NCBI GenBank assembly: GCA_958496175.1
Contig: OY292275.1
Location: 2,542,001-2,606,000, forward strand
DNA: 64,000 nt
Origin: Sisyra terminalis
Lineage: Eukaryota > Arthropoda > Insecta > Neuroptera > Sisyridae
Direction of reading: 5' to 3'
The notes below the pieces were generated by a model, which saw nothing but the letters and a program-made list of their open reading frames with translations, did no database searches and was not told where the DNA came from. This document shows, in pieces, positions 11,300-23,060 of the stretch (positions are counted from its first letter, which is position 1; each line of letters opens with the position of its first letter). The translations under genes were made by a program, and so were the position numbers.

Positions 11300-11930
11300 T
11301 CAACGTAAATAAAATGGCCAGAGGTGGTATGGCCGGTTCGTTTGGCCATCAGACACAGAACCCTAAATTACAGGCACGCACGTTCCTCTGGTGCACCACA
11401 CCAGACACGCCTCGCCTCGCCTTCGTCTTTCTGGCTTTCTGGCCACTTTGAATATTTCGAATGTTCCGCGATATATAACAAAGCAGACAATGCAGCCATG
11501 ATGATGATACCATTCTTGCAACCGTCTTGTTGCGATCCACGATAACAAGTCGTTGCACCGCAACAAATCGCCAAGATTCTCTCATTTTCCCACCAACGCA
11601 ACACGAAAACAACGACTTGGCGCACTTAGGGCTCCACTCGCCATATTCATACATTATGCACCACCATATATTATAATAGTAATAGCTCAGTGTTGAGGTA
11701 TGCTTTTCATTTTTGCATAGGTTATTAGCTGTGCCGTTTTTTTTTTTTTTTGCTTCCAACGTCAAGTTCTCTTTCACAACCACGGCCATATATGTATGCG
11801 TATTTATATCCCGACGCAAATACCATCCCATAACAATTTAACAGGAATTTTCACAAGCGATTGCCATGGCATGGCATCAAGGCATTGGCGGCGAGGCGGT
11901 GCAGTCTATGGTTATTAATGAAACGCAAGG
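11300..11930. promoter_or_regulatory. GC-richer island, possible 5' exon or regulatory region
   Basis: A patch of markedly higher GC in otherwise AT-rich DNA. On the plus strand 11314-11451 is a 45-codon frame with a good start context (AAAATGGCC); on the minus strand 11349-11831 is open for 160 codons. Neither shows a known domain and they overlap, so at most one is real. A TATA-like GATATATAACA lies near 11470. A promoter or first exon of an unseen gene is possible. Confidence 0.25.
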
Positions 11931-12225
11931 AAAACCAAGACCAGTTCTACTTAAATTTGTTAAAACTAGCTTTTAAGCAAATTGACTATTCAACGAAATT
12001 TGATGGCGTATTTAAAATTACGATTCCATAAAAGTTTAGATTATCGTTATGTGGATCTTTTCCGAAAGTTAAATCGACAGAAATGTATTTCCAGGTTCTG
12101 TTCTTTGGTCTGAACCCACAGTTTTAAACATTGGAGTCTAATTCAGTGGCGTAGCTAGGTAACCAAGGGCCCTGGGGCAAATTAAAAAATGGGGCCCCAC
12201 TGCTATGTAAACTGATTAGGTTTTG

Positions 12226-12530
12226 CTGTGTATACAATATATAGGATATATTGCGGTTAAAGTTATGTAGTATAATTTAATACAGCAATATATAAAAATC
12301 ATACCATAAACATAAAATTGAACAAAAGTTCAAACAAAAATGTTCGTGACGTATTGCCCAGATACGTATTTCGATTGCCAAGCAATCTTCATCAGTGGCC
12401 ATCAAGTAGTTTGGATCACTCCGTAACTGCTTTATGATGATTCACGAATCATCACAATTTCACGAATTTGTGAATCATCACAAAGCAGTTATGAAGTGAT
12501 CCAAACTACTTGATGACCACTGATGAAGAA
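12226..12530 (-). mobile_element. Family B element, copy B3, truncated
   Basis: It starts CTGTGTATACAATATATAGG without the usual extra left-end segment and breaks off just inside the second core, at GATGAAGAAG, where Tc1 sequence begins. The minus-oriented core is intact at 12369-12395. The hairpin centre (12430-12490) differs from the other copies. Confidence 0.6.
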
Positions 12531-12982
12531 GTCTTGGAAACGAGGTTATTGCCTCAAACTAAAGAATGGTTTCCGGAAGTAAATTTTACCTTTATGCAGG
12601 ATGGAGCTCCTTGCTATAAAGCCAAAAAAGCTATGGATTTCCTCAAAAATTCTAACATTAATGTGCCTTCTTGGCCAGGAAATAATCTTGATGTTAATCC
12701 CATAGAAAACTTTTGGGCCATTGTGAAGAAAAAACTAAAAAAAATAAACTATTACAACAGGGGTGGATCTGATTACCGAACTCGTTAAAATTTGGCATCA
12801 TAGTAAAATATAAATGAAAAAAATAGTATAGAACATACCAGGATGAGAAAAATAAATTATTAACAATGGTACCACACAAAATATTAGATGAGTGAAATTA
12901 TTGCAATTTTAAAATTTATGACATTTAAAAAGAAAAATTTGTTATTTTTTTTCTCTTGAGTCTAATAATTTTCACACCTCTG
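12531..12982 (+). pseudogene. Tc1-like transposase, C-terminal fragment
   Basis: The frame reads VLETRLLPQTKEWFPEVNF, then FMQDGAPCYKAKK and LDVNPIENFWAIVKKKLKKI. These are the second and third catalytic blocks of a DDE transposase, with 34 residues between the Asp of QDG and the Glu of PIEN (DD34E, Tc1 type). Near 12763 a one-base shift moves the continuation (VDLITELVKIWHHSK) to another frame. The right inverted repeat ends CACACCTCTG at 12982, followed by TA. The N-terminal half, with the first catalytic Asp and the DNA-binding domain, is absent, so it is dead. Confidence 0.85.
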
Positions 12983-13204
12983 TATTGGAGGGTGTAGATA
13001 AACCCCCCTGGGCCCGAGGCACTGCCCCGCCTAGCTCTTAGGTAGCTACGCCACTGGTCTAATTTAAGTTTTCAACACAAATTGCCCATAGCAATAAAAT
13101 TCTTCGATGAAAGAAAGTGTTAACTTATTTTTCTTCAATACAATTTCTTCTTTTCACAATTCTTGTATAACTGAAATATCATTGAATAATTAATAGTAAC
13201 CAAT

Positions 13205-13456
13205 GAACCGTTTATTTTGAAAGTGAGTTAAGTCCATTTCAAGAACAATCCCTATAGTGTTATCATTTTTAACCATAGGAACATAAGGTACTAAAGAGGA
13301 GGAGGGAATAATTGGCTTTTTTTTAACAACTAAAATCAGTAATTTCTGAAAACTTAGTAGTTAAATAATTAACATACTTTGTTCTAGTTACAAGAAGAAT
13401 CACCATATAGACCGTCCTTGAAAAGGACTTACGCCACTTTCAAAATAAACGAGTCA
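13205..13456 (-). mobile_element. Family E MITE, copy E1
   Basis: About 250 bp with inverted ends (CGTTTATTTTGAAAGTG on both sides) and a shared interior (CTTGTAACTAGAACAAAGTA). It is inverted relative to E3 and E5. Confidence 0.75.
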
Positions 13457-13914
13457 AATTTTAAAACTAAGTCAAAACATTTTTTTCCAAATTTTTGTCA
13501 AAAACGAGTTAACATTTTCTATTCAAAGCTTCAATTGCATAAGAAAAACTAGCAATCATTCTTTTGCAGTCTTAAACCAATTCAGTGGGTACTAAATCTA
13601 AAATTATTATAAAATTAGTTGACAATATAAAGTAATGAAATTAAATATCACCAAATATATTTTATTGCAACTTTTACTTAATGAAAAACGAATTTTCTTT
13701 TTTGATTCCCAAACTTTGGTTACATTCAGTAATGGCGACTTTTCCCCAAATGTTTCAACATTCATAGCCTACTTTTCAATACTTGAAATAAATATTCATT
13801 GGTCGTTGGGATTTGAAATTTAAAAATTTTCACTGCTACCAACATTGTCCCCGAAAAATAGTTCACCTTAGGTACTTTAGGAAAAATGATTTCTTTAGTT
13901 AAAGTAACTCGATA

Positions 13915-14543
13915 ACCAAAATAAGATTTTTTCGCTGACTTTGAACAGTTATACAGTGTATACAATATATGAGATATATTGCAGTCCAATTTATGTAGTA
14001 TAATTTAATATAATAAGATATAAAAATCATACCACCAACATAAATTTGAACAGAACTTCAAACAAAAATATTCGTGACGTATTGCCCAGATACGTATTTC
14101 GATTGCCACGTATTTCGATCACTCCGTAACTGCTTTGTGATGATTAGCACATGCTTTATGCTTTGTATATCATCACAAAGCAGTTAAAGAAGTTCAAACA
14201 AAAATATTCGTGACGTATTGCCCAGATACGTTTTTCGATTGCCAAGCAATCTTCATCGGTGGTCATCAAGTAGTTTGGATCACTCCGTAACTGCTTTGTG
14301 ATGATTATCACATGCTTTATGCTTTGTATATCATCACAAAGCAGTTACGGAGTGATCCAAACTACTTGATGACCACTGATGAAGATTGCTTGGCAATCGA
14401 AATACGTATCTGGGCAATACGTCACGAATATTTTTGTTTAAACTTCTGTTCAAATTTATGTTGGTGGTATGATTTTTATATATTATTATATCAGATTATA
14501 CTACATAAATTGGACTGCAATATATCTTATCTATTGTATACAC
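13915..14543 (+). mobile_element. Family B palindromic element, copy B4, with internal duplication
   Basis: Flanked by a 12-bp direct repeat AGTAACTCGATA (13903-13914 and 14544-14555). The central hairpin region is present twice (about 14100-14180 and 14225-14345, each with ATGCTTTATGCTTTGTATATC), so this copy is longer than B1 and B2. Hammerhead-like cores are at 14376-14402 (+) and 14233-14259 (-). Confidence 0.7.
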
Positions 14544-14555
14544 AGTAACTCGATA

Positions 14556-15485
14556 GCATTTTGGTCCAATATTTTTTCTTCAACTTTAGGTCATCAACCG
14601 GCTTTAATGTTACAACTTTAATCATAGACACAATAAGATGATGAACTCTATTCGAACCGATGTGGCCATTAATGGGGAGGTGTAAACTAAACCTGGCCAA
14701 CGAACCTAACAAGTGTTTTTTTTTTCATTATACCCAAATATAAGATATCTCCAAAAATGATTTCTTTTCCAATTGAATTGAATGAACAATATATCATCTG
14801 GAACTTCCTATCAAATAATTGATCAAAAGAATACAGACTTACATTTCAATCTAAAGTTACATGAAATTTTTGAAATTTGAAGTGAAATTTGAAATTTTCA
14901 TAATTGAATCAATGTTCATGTTTGCAACGCTCAATTTAACATAGTTTTCAATCAATTACAATTCATAATAATCTAGGCTGCATACGATTTCGTTGTGCAC
15001 TTGCACTAGAGAATTACCTACATTGAAAAATAAATATTTTTAAAATGCACTATTCGACCTTACGGTCATTTAATACTATGTCTATGCATGTATGCTATAG
15101 GGCGTAACGCTTCGAAGAGCATGATTGTCTTAATTACAGCGACCAAGGGCATCATTTTATCTTCGGTATGGGTCATCTAGCTGATTATCGTTGCAGAGGA
15201 ATTTTTGTGATAAAAATTGATTGTATCTCGCCTCATTAACCCCGCGATGAGCAGATTTCAACGGCGATTGTGGAACCAAGTAAATTGAATGAGAATGAAG
15301 CCTCAGATATCAGATTTCATAACAATTGATCTTTGTGAACAAAGAAAAAATTATGTGGATCTATGAATAATTGTCTTGGCTCAAAGGTCTGTTTTCATTA
15401 ACCAGTAATTTTTCTCAAAACTTCTCCTAATTAACGTTGGCTCTCTACCCACAAACAACAATAAAATTTAAAATTACAACACAAT
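14556..15485. other. Intergenic or intronic DNA without a supported gene
   Basis: AT-rich, with a somewhat GC-richer part at 15080-15330 that has no open frame of note and could be a conserved non-coding element. A minus-strand frame at 14527-14712 overlaps the end of B4 and is not credible as a gene. Confidence 0.4.
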
Positions 15486-15682
15486 TTTTTTGAAATTCGC
15501 GGTTTTTAGTAAAGTGGGTTCAATAAACACGAAATAAAACAAATCAAGTGCACTTTTCCCAACAATTACCAAGTAGGCTTGGAAACAAAATGGAAGCCAT
15601 GATATGAAATTTGAAATTCGAGTCTAATGTAAATTAATTAAATCAATTATAGATGATAAATCTCAGTTCTCAGTCTTTATTA

Positions 15683-15890
15683 AATGAAGAAGACAACTCA
15701 GGTGATTTAAGATCGTTTTTATTTGATATTTTTTTCATTTGCAAACTAGCTACGTTTCGTTACGTCTCGTAACTTCATCAGGCTTCTTGAATCATAGAAG
15801 TCTGATGAAGTTACGATACGTAACGAAACGTAGCTCTAATTTTCCAATGAAAAAACGATTATAAATAACCTGAATAGTCTTCATCAAATA
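15683..15890. mobile_element. Family D repeat, copy D1, two hammerhead-like cores
   Basis: Inverted ends (GAAGACAACTCAGGTG and its degenerate complement at the right) enclose a palindrome. Cores with CTGATGA, an extra A, a 6-bp stem (GTTACG/CGTAAC) with a 3-nt loop, and GAAA lie at 15802-15828 (+) and 15755-15781 (-); the loops differ (ATA, AGA). There is no coding capacity. Confidence 0.6.
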
Positions 15891-16021
15891 AATAATATTT
15901 ATTGAAAATTTACATTGATTCTTTTCTTTTCAGAATGGAAGGTGATGAGGGAGGAGAAGGGGAGGGAGTAAAATCGACTTACAAAAAAATATTTTGGGGT
16001 AATGCTTATAAAGGTTCCCCT

Positions 16022-16236
16022 GGTCTATATAGAGATTATTCTTCTTGTAACTAGAACAAAGTATGTTAATTATTTCACTAAGTTTTCAAAAATTACTTAT
16101 TTTAGATGTAAATAAAAACGCCAACTATTCCCTCCTCCTCCTTAGCATCTTATGTTCCTATGGGTAATAATGGTAACACTATAGGGATTGTTCTTGACGT
16201 AGACTTAACTCACTTTCAAAATAAACGGTTCATATG
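16022..16236 (+). mobile_element. Family E MITE, copy E2, left end missing
   Basis: It matches E3 from CTATATAGAGATTATTCTTC to the right end CAAAATAAACGGTTCATATG but lacks the left inverted repeat. Confidence 0.65.
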
Positions 16237-17453
16237 ATTACAAAGATCGAACTATTATGAAAAATTTAATATTTTTTAAAAGAAACTAACAAGAAATATG
16301 CAATATGAACCTCAAATAATTGCATTAATTTAATGCTACTGCTCCATTTATCAATTAGGTAGGCAAAATATTATCAACCTTTATAATTAACTAAAAAAAT
16401 TTAATATAGTAAAATAACATGCTGATTAGTCCGAGACGGAATAGAAGGAACCAATGTTCTCCAAACAATAATAGATGTGTTAATATAAAACCGGAATTTT
16501 TTTCGGAAAATTGAAAATTTCTTAATAAAAAGACTTATTTTACCTAATTGCCTCTATTAAATTTAATTTTATTTTTTTTGAAATTCGCGGTTTTTAGTAA
16601 AGTGTGTTCAATAAACACGAAATAAAACAAATCAAGTACACTTTTCCCAACAATTACCAAGTAGGCTTGGAAACAAAACGGAAGCCATGAAATTCGAGAA
16701 AATTGTTAATTAATTGTCAAAAATAAGTAAGGAAAATAATAAATATTTAATTAATATTCAATAAAATAATCTAAATTAGTTTCAGGTGTGATATATGTTA
16801 ATAAATGAACATAAAAAATGATAATATTTGGCAGGAAAAAAGCATTAAGATGGCAATTGGCGATACCACGTGGTGAAATTTTTAATTTTCGGTTTTCTAC
16901 TCTTATCATCTTCAATTTATGAAATTTTCCGAAGCATAGAAAATAATTGATTTGAAATGAATTAGGTAATTACAATACAATCATATTATTATCAATAAAA
17001 CTACCAAATCAAAGTCTTTTTCAAATTTTAGGTTAAAGTACAGAAATAAGATGTATTTCTCCCAACCGAAAAGTAAGTTGAATCTTCCGAAAAAATACCT
17101 TATAAAATAAATTATCTTCAATTCATTTCAGGAATTATATTCATCAATAAGTTAAAGAATGAAAATATTTAGTTGGGACAAAGCGTAAAGATGTCGACAC
17201 TAGTTAGCAACTGTTGATGAGCTTTTAGAGCTTTTATCGAATTACTTATGGTACATGTTATCTTCTCCCCTGATTTTCTTTATAAAAACGAAAACAGGTT
17301 CGTAAAAAGATAGAAAATTGATAAAATAACAATTTAATATATTAAATATTGAAAGTTATGTTTTAGGTTTACCTACTAACTTTCACTGTGGTGGACCCAA
17401 AGCAAAATCCTGAACAAAGAAGAATTGAATACGAAGAAAATAATTCATTATAT

Positions 17454-17698
17454 GACTCGTTTATTTTGAAAGTGGCGTAAGTCCATTTCAAGGACGGCCT
17501 ATATGGAGATTATTCTTCTTGTAACTAGAACAAAGTATGTTAATTATTTAACTGCTAAGTTTTCAGAAATAACGTTGTTAACAAATACGCCAATTATTCC
17601 CTCCTCCTCAGTATCTTATGTTCCTATGGTTAAAAATGATAACACTGTAGGGATTGTTCTTGAAATGGACTTAACTCACTTTCAAAATAAACGGTTCA
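17454..17698 (+). mobile_element. Family E MITE, copy E3
   Basis: A full-length copy: left end GACTCGTTTATTTTGAAAGT, right end ACTTTCAAAATAAACGGTTC. The open frame inside is part of the repeat, not a gene. Confidence 0.75.
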
Positions 17699-18349
17699 TA
17701 TGTTTACAAGGATCGAACTAATATGAAATCCAAAAGTTTCATATCTTTTAAAAGAAACTAACAAGAAATATGCAATGTGAGCCTCAAATAATTGCATTAA
17801 TTTAATGATACTACTCCATTTATGAATTAGGTAGACAAAATATTAAAAACCTTCATAATAAACTGAAAAAGCTTAATATAGTAAATTAACATACTGATTA
17901 ATCTGAGAGGGAATAGAAGGAACCAATGTTCTCCTAGCAATAATAGATGTGTTAATATAAAACCGGATTTTTTTTTCTGGAAATTGAAAATTTCTAAATG
18001 AAAAGCCTTTTTTACTTAATTCCCTCTATGAACTATACATTTTGGCCATTTTTCTGGCAATTTATGGATACCATGCCGTTCAAATTGGTCATATTTTGAG
18101 TAAAATCCATCATCGAGTTATTTTTGTAGATCTTCGTAAAATTTGAACTTCTGCTCAACAAATGTGTGTCCCATCGATGCAAATAAGTAGTAATGAAGAA
18201 AAATAAATAAGTACATGCAAAAGTATTTCCAAACGAAACGCCTCAATCATATCCTATACTAGTTTTTCGGTGTAGCCAGGGGAATTACTTAGGTATTGCC
18301 AATTTTGATATTCTGGGAGTTTTTTGCACTAAGGCTTGGTTCAAATCTA

Positions 18350-19255
18350 TTGGGTTGTTCGGAAAGTAATTTCGGTTTTTCCCGACAAAAGATTTAATTG
18401 TATTTTTTTGCCCTCATTTTATAATCAAGCTGTATAATCATTGTATGTTTTAAGAGATCATATAGCATATAGCTTGTATGTGAAAAAGCTCAAGTGATTC
18501 TACGCAATAGTTTTTGGTTCGTGTCCTTTTAAATATTGAGAGCAAAAACCAGAATTTTCCTCATATATTACTTTTTCACTATAGAAAAGATAAAATCCTG
18601 TTCAATTAAGAAAAAAATTAAATTAAGTTTATGCAAAAGAAGTATTGACGGCACGCCAGTGCCAAAACTGGTTTGTAAAATTTCGATTCGGTAATTTTGA
18701 TGTCGAAGATGCATCACGGTCTGGAAGACCGGTTGAAGCTGATAAAGTCACAACAAAAACATTAGTTGATGCAAATCGAATAATAACAGTACATGAGATC
18801 GGTAAAAGGTAAAATTTATCAATTTCAATTGATAATGACCTACTTGAAAGGCCTAGGGTTAATCTGGAACTCCGATATATTGGTTCCCTATGTTTTTATG
18901 GAGAGAAATTTGACCTCATAGTTTTGTGCCCTCCCAAAAGCTTTTACAACTTGAATGGAATAAAATGCCATACCCATCATATTCTACAGATCTGGGACCT
19001 TCGGTTTATTATTGGTTTTGACCAATGTAAAAATCTTTTAGACGGTAAAACCTTTACTTCAAATGCGGAAGTCAAAAATCCCCCAAGAACAGTTTTGGCT
19101 AAAAAAAGAGCAAAAAGTACAGCCAGAAAAATGGCAAAAGGCATTAAACCAGAATAGCCAATATATAATTTAATTAAATATTTATCCACTATACAAAAAT
19201 TGTCTTTCATTAATATCACAAAAAAGGAAACGAAATTAGTTTTCAAACAACCTAA
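18350..19255 (+). pseudogene. mariner transposon, internally deleted and decayed
   Basis: The left end TTGGGTTGTTCGGAAAGTAA and right end AATTAGTTTTCAAACAACCT are mariner-type inverted repeats. Between them, one frame gives CQNWFVKFRFGNFDVEDASR and SGRPVEADKVTTKTLVDANR (the helix-turn-helix region and linker). A further segment has WNKMPYPSYSTDLGPS, matching the block with the third catalytic Asp. The last part (LLDGKTFTSNAEVKN) is also typical. The element is about 0.9 kb, shorter than an intact mariner of about 1.3 kb, with stops and frame changes. Confidence 0.85.
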
Positions 19256-20002
19256 TCCTAACTCGCAAGTTTTCGTCGCGTTTAACTACAATTTTCATTC
19301 AACAACTCTTACAATTCGATTTCTTCAACCTTCTTTAGTGGTTTTCCACATTGCTAATGACATTTTCAAATTTTTTAAGTCCTTTAAAATACTGAGATTT
19401 CCTAAAAGTATGCCCAACGTATGCTTTCCTTTATTAGATCCTCTATTGGCCACCACTACCATTGATTGGCAAATTCTGGTTTCATGTTATACATCAAATA
19501 GGTAGGGTGCCACCGCGACATGAAATACTAAACTGTGCCATTAACTAAAAATGTTTGGAAACTTCTAATCTAAGGCAATTTATTAACTAGGTGATATAGT
19601 CAGCAATGGAAAAGCGGAATCAAACTTTGCCCTAGCGATCCAAGACCTAAAATCCCAAATCTACTCAAAAATTGTTACATAGAACCACAAATATAGATTA
19701 TTTTATCTTCCTCCCTCCTTTCCCAACCAAAATTTGAACTACATTTATACTAAGTGGTCGAATTATTAATGTTTAACTAAATTTTAATGATAATGTCAAA
19801 AGTTAATAAAAGTTAAGCATAAAATTACAAATAGAACTACAAAAATTCTAAAACAGTCAGAATCATTTAAAAAAAAAAGGTTTTGAAAAATGAGGAAATT
19901 TAAGCCCAAATATTCTATGGGAGGTCTAACAATTTCCAATTTGTTGTTTACTGCAGTTACTGATATTTCAACTAAAATCAATAATTTCATCATTCTATAA
20001 AA

Positions 20003-20219
20003 CAGCGGCTCCTAACCTTTTTCAGCCACGAACCCCCAGGAAATCAAGCATAATGTCAAGGACCCCTGAGTGAAAAAAGGTGCAATTTTCGGACCATATT
20101 ATATTTTAGTATTCCTTCATTAAATTAAAAAACAATTTTTTTCAAATGGGACCATGGACCCTTAAACATAGGTTCGCGGACCCCTAGGGGTCCGTGAACC
20201 ACAGTTTAGGAAACAATGC
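20003..20219. mobile_element. hAT-like short MITE
   Basis: It begins CAGCGGCTCCTAACCTTTTT and has an internal inverted match (GACCCCTAGGGGTCC near 20176-20190). Its 3' part (GGGTCCGTGAACCACAG) is the usual form of a widespread hAT-derived repeat in arthropods. The right end is worn and a target duplication is not clear. Confidence 0.5.
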
Positions 20220-20446
20220 TACAAAACATTCTCTTTTGCTATGCAAAATATTCTAAGAAACAAATCTACAATTTCCAACCTTTAATCTTCACAAAACTCA
20301 ACCTACTTTGCAGCAATAAAATTTTCACCAAATTTACGATAATATTGTTGAAAACCAGTTTTTATAATATTTGATTTTTTTAGATTAAAAAACGACACCA
20401 ATTAACGAATTCCTAGTGAGACGTGGTGCACAAGCAAATTATAATT

Positions 20447-22791
20447 AGCGAAATAAATTCGGAAAGAGGAAATTTGAATGCATACCAAAGATACAGATCG
20501 CGGACCCAAACAGTTGTCCACATCGTCTTTTTCCTCGTGATAATCCGAATGTAAGTATGTGCTTTTTCTCGGCGTTCTGCAAAAAAAAATTAAACAATTT
20601 CAATACAAAAGCATTCCAACTTTCAGTTTCCCTGCGATAAAATTGTAAATCATTTAATAAATGAATTGTATCAGTCAATTAAACGGGCGGTTAGAATCAC
20701 AGAGTAATTTGATTGAGTAAAAACGTTGATTGATCACGATAAGAACATGTGTGAAATTTAAATGAAAATTATCTTTATTATAAACTCCGTTTTTTTTTCT
20801 TGTAATCAAGAAATTCCTGGCACGAACCTGGGATTATTAAAGCCGACGCAATGGTGATAAATGCTCGATGGAAGGTTATTATTTAACATAAGTTTTATTA
20901 CCTTGTTCTTCATGCTACTGATTCCAAATGAAAAAAAAAATCAACCCAATGCAAAATTCTTGCATTTGGAATTTTTTCGACTCAATAACGTGTGGGCCGA
21001 TAAAATACGTTTATTGCCCGAATTATTCAGCATTGAAAAAAAAAACATAAAGCGATTTCGGAACGAAATCACTTTCATATTTGGCCATTAGTGCCGGCAA
21101 TTTGAAAGGATCTTTGATCGCTCAATTTAAATTTGCCAATTTTGTGCTAGTGAGCAATGGAAAAAATGCAAAAATTTTCATTTTTAAATTTCAAGTGCTT
21201 GTCAAAATCGTTTAATCTTTGTTGTAGATTTTCCACTAGTAAATGTGCGGCTCGATAATTTATTGAACGAATAACAGTGGACGAAAATGATACAAAATTT
21301 CGAAAGACGTGGCGGAGGCGATGCCCACGTGTATCATCCATCGATTCAAATGGTATTTGTATAATAGTCGGAGAGCCAGTAACACAAGTTTCATGAAATG
21401 TTTGATGCACCTTGAAATTTTGTAAGGCTGATATCTAGAGAATGAGAGGTAGGAATACCTGTGTTTGCATAACTCAACCCGGGACACCAGGTACTGCGCA
21501 TGGGTGAAAGGTGTAATAAAATATAAGCCCAAAAAAAGTGTTTGATTCACAGGCCAACAAACGTTAATCGAAAGTTTAGGTAATTTTAAATCAGAATCCA
21601 AGATGGCAGACACTTTTGAAGGGATTTACATATAATTAATGCCTTCCAAAGTTGATTTTTTTTTTAATACAAAATGAAGTGTTCGATTCACTCTGAAATT
21701 TGAGCAGCTTATTAATGAAATATTTAAGATTTTACTTACAAAAAGCCAGACAGTTTTGTTGGAGTTTAACTATCGGCAGACGTACATTTTTTTATTTACA
21801 ATAGAAAGAGATAGGCTGCGTATGGTTGGCGGAGTGAGCGAGAGGGCCGATCACCGCTGTAGCTGACTTTGTATTGCTTTTTGAAACTTGTAAAATTCAA
21901 ATTGCATAACCGGTGATAATCTATAATATAATGTAAAGTCGAATCACATTAGAAATCCGTCAAAAATATAATTTAAAGTACTGTGATGTGATTTTACCAT
22001 TAGAAGTGTCTTCTAATGAAAGTTATCACCGGTTATGCTATTCGAATTTTACAAGTTTGAAAAAGCAATACAAAGTCAGCTACAGCGGTGATCGGCCCTC
22101 TCGCTCACTCCGCCAACCATACGCAGCCTATCTCTTTCTATTGTAAATAAAAAAATGTACGTCTGCCGATAGTTAAACCCCAACAAAACTGTCTGGCTTT
22201 TTGTAATTAAAATCTTAAATATTTAATTAATAAGTTGTTCAAATTTCAGAGTAAATCAAACACTTCATTTTGTATTAAAAAAAATTAACTTTGGGGGGCA
22301 TTAGTTATATGTAAACCCCCTCAAAAGTGTCTGCCATCTTGGATTCTGATTTAAAATTACCTAAACTTTCGATTAACGTTTGTTGGCCTGTGAATCAAAC
22401 ACTTTTTTTGGGCTTATATTTTATTACACCTTTCACCCATGCGCAGTACCTGGTGTCCCGGGTTGGGTTATGCAAACACAGGTATTCCTACTTCTCATCC
22501 CATAGATATTAGCCTTACAAAATTTCAAGGTGCATCAAAAACTTCATGAAACTTGTGTTACTGGCTCTTGGACTATAATGAAAATATCAAAAAAAAAAAA
22601 AAAATCTGATTTCATTCTACCTCTTTCAGATTCGACCAAATGAACGTCAAAGTTTTGATGGATTTGCGACTTGTTGCTTTCTAGTTATTGTTGTCACTGT
22701 GCCGGTTGTCGTCGCCCATATCTTAACGGTTGTTATACTGTCGTATTGCTTCGATGATATTTATAAACTTTTACCACCATTGCCATCGTAA
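20447..22791 (+). CDS. Probable three-exon membrane protein gene (partial)
   Basis: Three plus-strand blocks join in phase 0: 20447-20546 (donor GTAAGT; contains CIPKIQIADPNSCPHRLF), 21278-21352 (25 codons, contains GGGDAHVYHPSIQM; donor GTATTT) and 22630-22791 (acceptor CTACCTCTTTCAG; 53 codons and TAA). The last exon has a strong transmembrane segment (FLVIVVTVPVVVAHILTVVI). AATAAA follows at 22816. The foldback 21361-22579 lies wholly inside the second intron and without it that intron would be 58 nt. Caveats: acceptors of the first two blocks lack good pyrimidine tracts, and the minus strand over 20486-20576 is also a good exon (acceptor TTTTTTTTTGCAG, donor GTATGC). No family is recognised. 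Confidence 0.4.
21361..22579. mobile_element. Family G foldback element
   Basis: Arms 21361-21960 and about 21990-22579 are inverted copies (ATAATAGTCGGAGAGCCAGT at the left, its near-complement at the right). Both arms contain the same open frame (for example FITPFTHAQYLVSRV), so the frames at 21260-21613 (-) and 22327-22512 (+) are one repeat read twice. It begins 8 nt after a candidate donor and ends 50 nt before a candidate acceptor. Confidence 0.75.
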
Positions 22792-23060
22792 AATTAGTCG
22801 TTTTTTTGGGGGAATAAAATTGATTTTATTATATAGACAAGTGTTGTGTTCTTTGGGTCAATATTTACCTATGGCCTTTTACATGTCGCCGAATTTTAGT
22901 TTCGCTAAGCAACGTCGGAGAGGTCATTGTAGCACCATTTCAACAACGGAACCCAACTCGGCATCCATCTGAAACGATAAAACTCATTAAAAAGAAAATT
23001 TAAAAAAAAATATGGTTAAAGGAATGAAATTTAAGAATTTTTCAAAGGTTTTATTAAATA

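Larger units (their letters stand above)
12144..13056. mobile_element. hAT-type MITE carrying nested insertions
   Basis: The terminal inverted repeats begin CAGTGGCGTAGCTAGG on the left and read CAGTGGCGTAGCTACC from the right end. An exact 8-bp duplication GTCTAATT flanks it (12136-12143 and 13057-13064), as hAT elements make. The interior is occupied by a family B fragment and a Tc1-like fragment, both younger than the MITE. Confidence 0.75.
15486..18030. repeat. Segmental direct duplication
   Basis: The block 15486-15620 (GAAATTCGCGGTTTTTAGTA...) recurs at 16576-16700, and 16022-16560 (family E plus flank) recurs at 17510-18030. The order of shared blocks is the same, indicating a tandem duplication of a unit of about 1.1-1.4 kb. 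The copies differ by insertion of a family D element in the first and unrelated sequence at 16700-17450 in the second. Confidence 0.7.

Noticed and set aside
11349..11831. 160-codon open frame on the minus strand
   Set aside because: It overlaps open frames on the other strand in a GC-richer patch, has homopolymer-derived runs of Lys and Tyr and no motif. Length alone does not support a gene.
21260..22512. Matching frames on opposite strands (FITPFTHAQYLV)
   Set aside because: They are arms of the family G foldback. Identity reflects the palindrome, not protein conservation.
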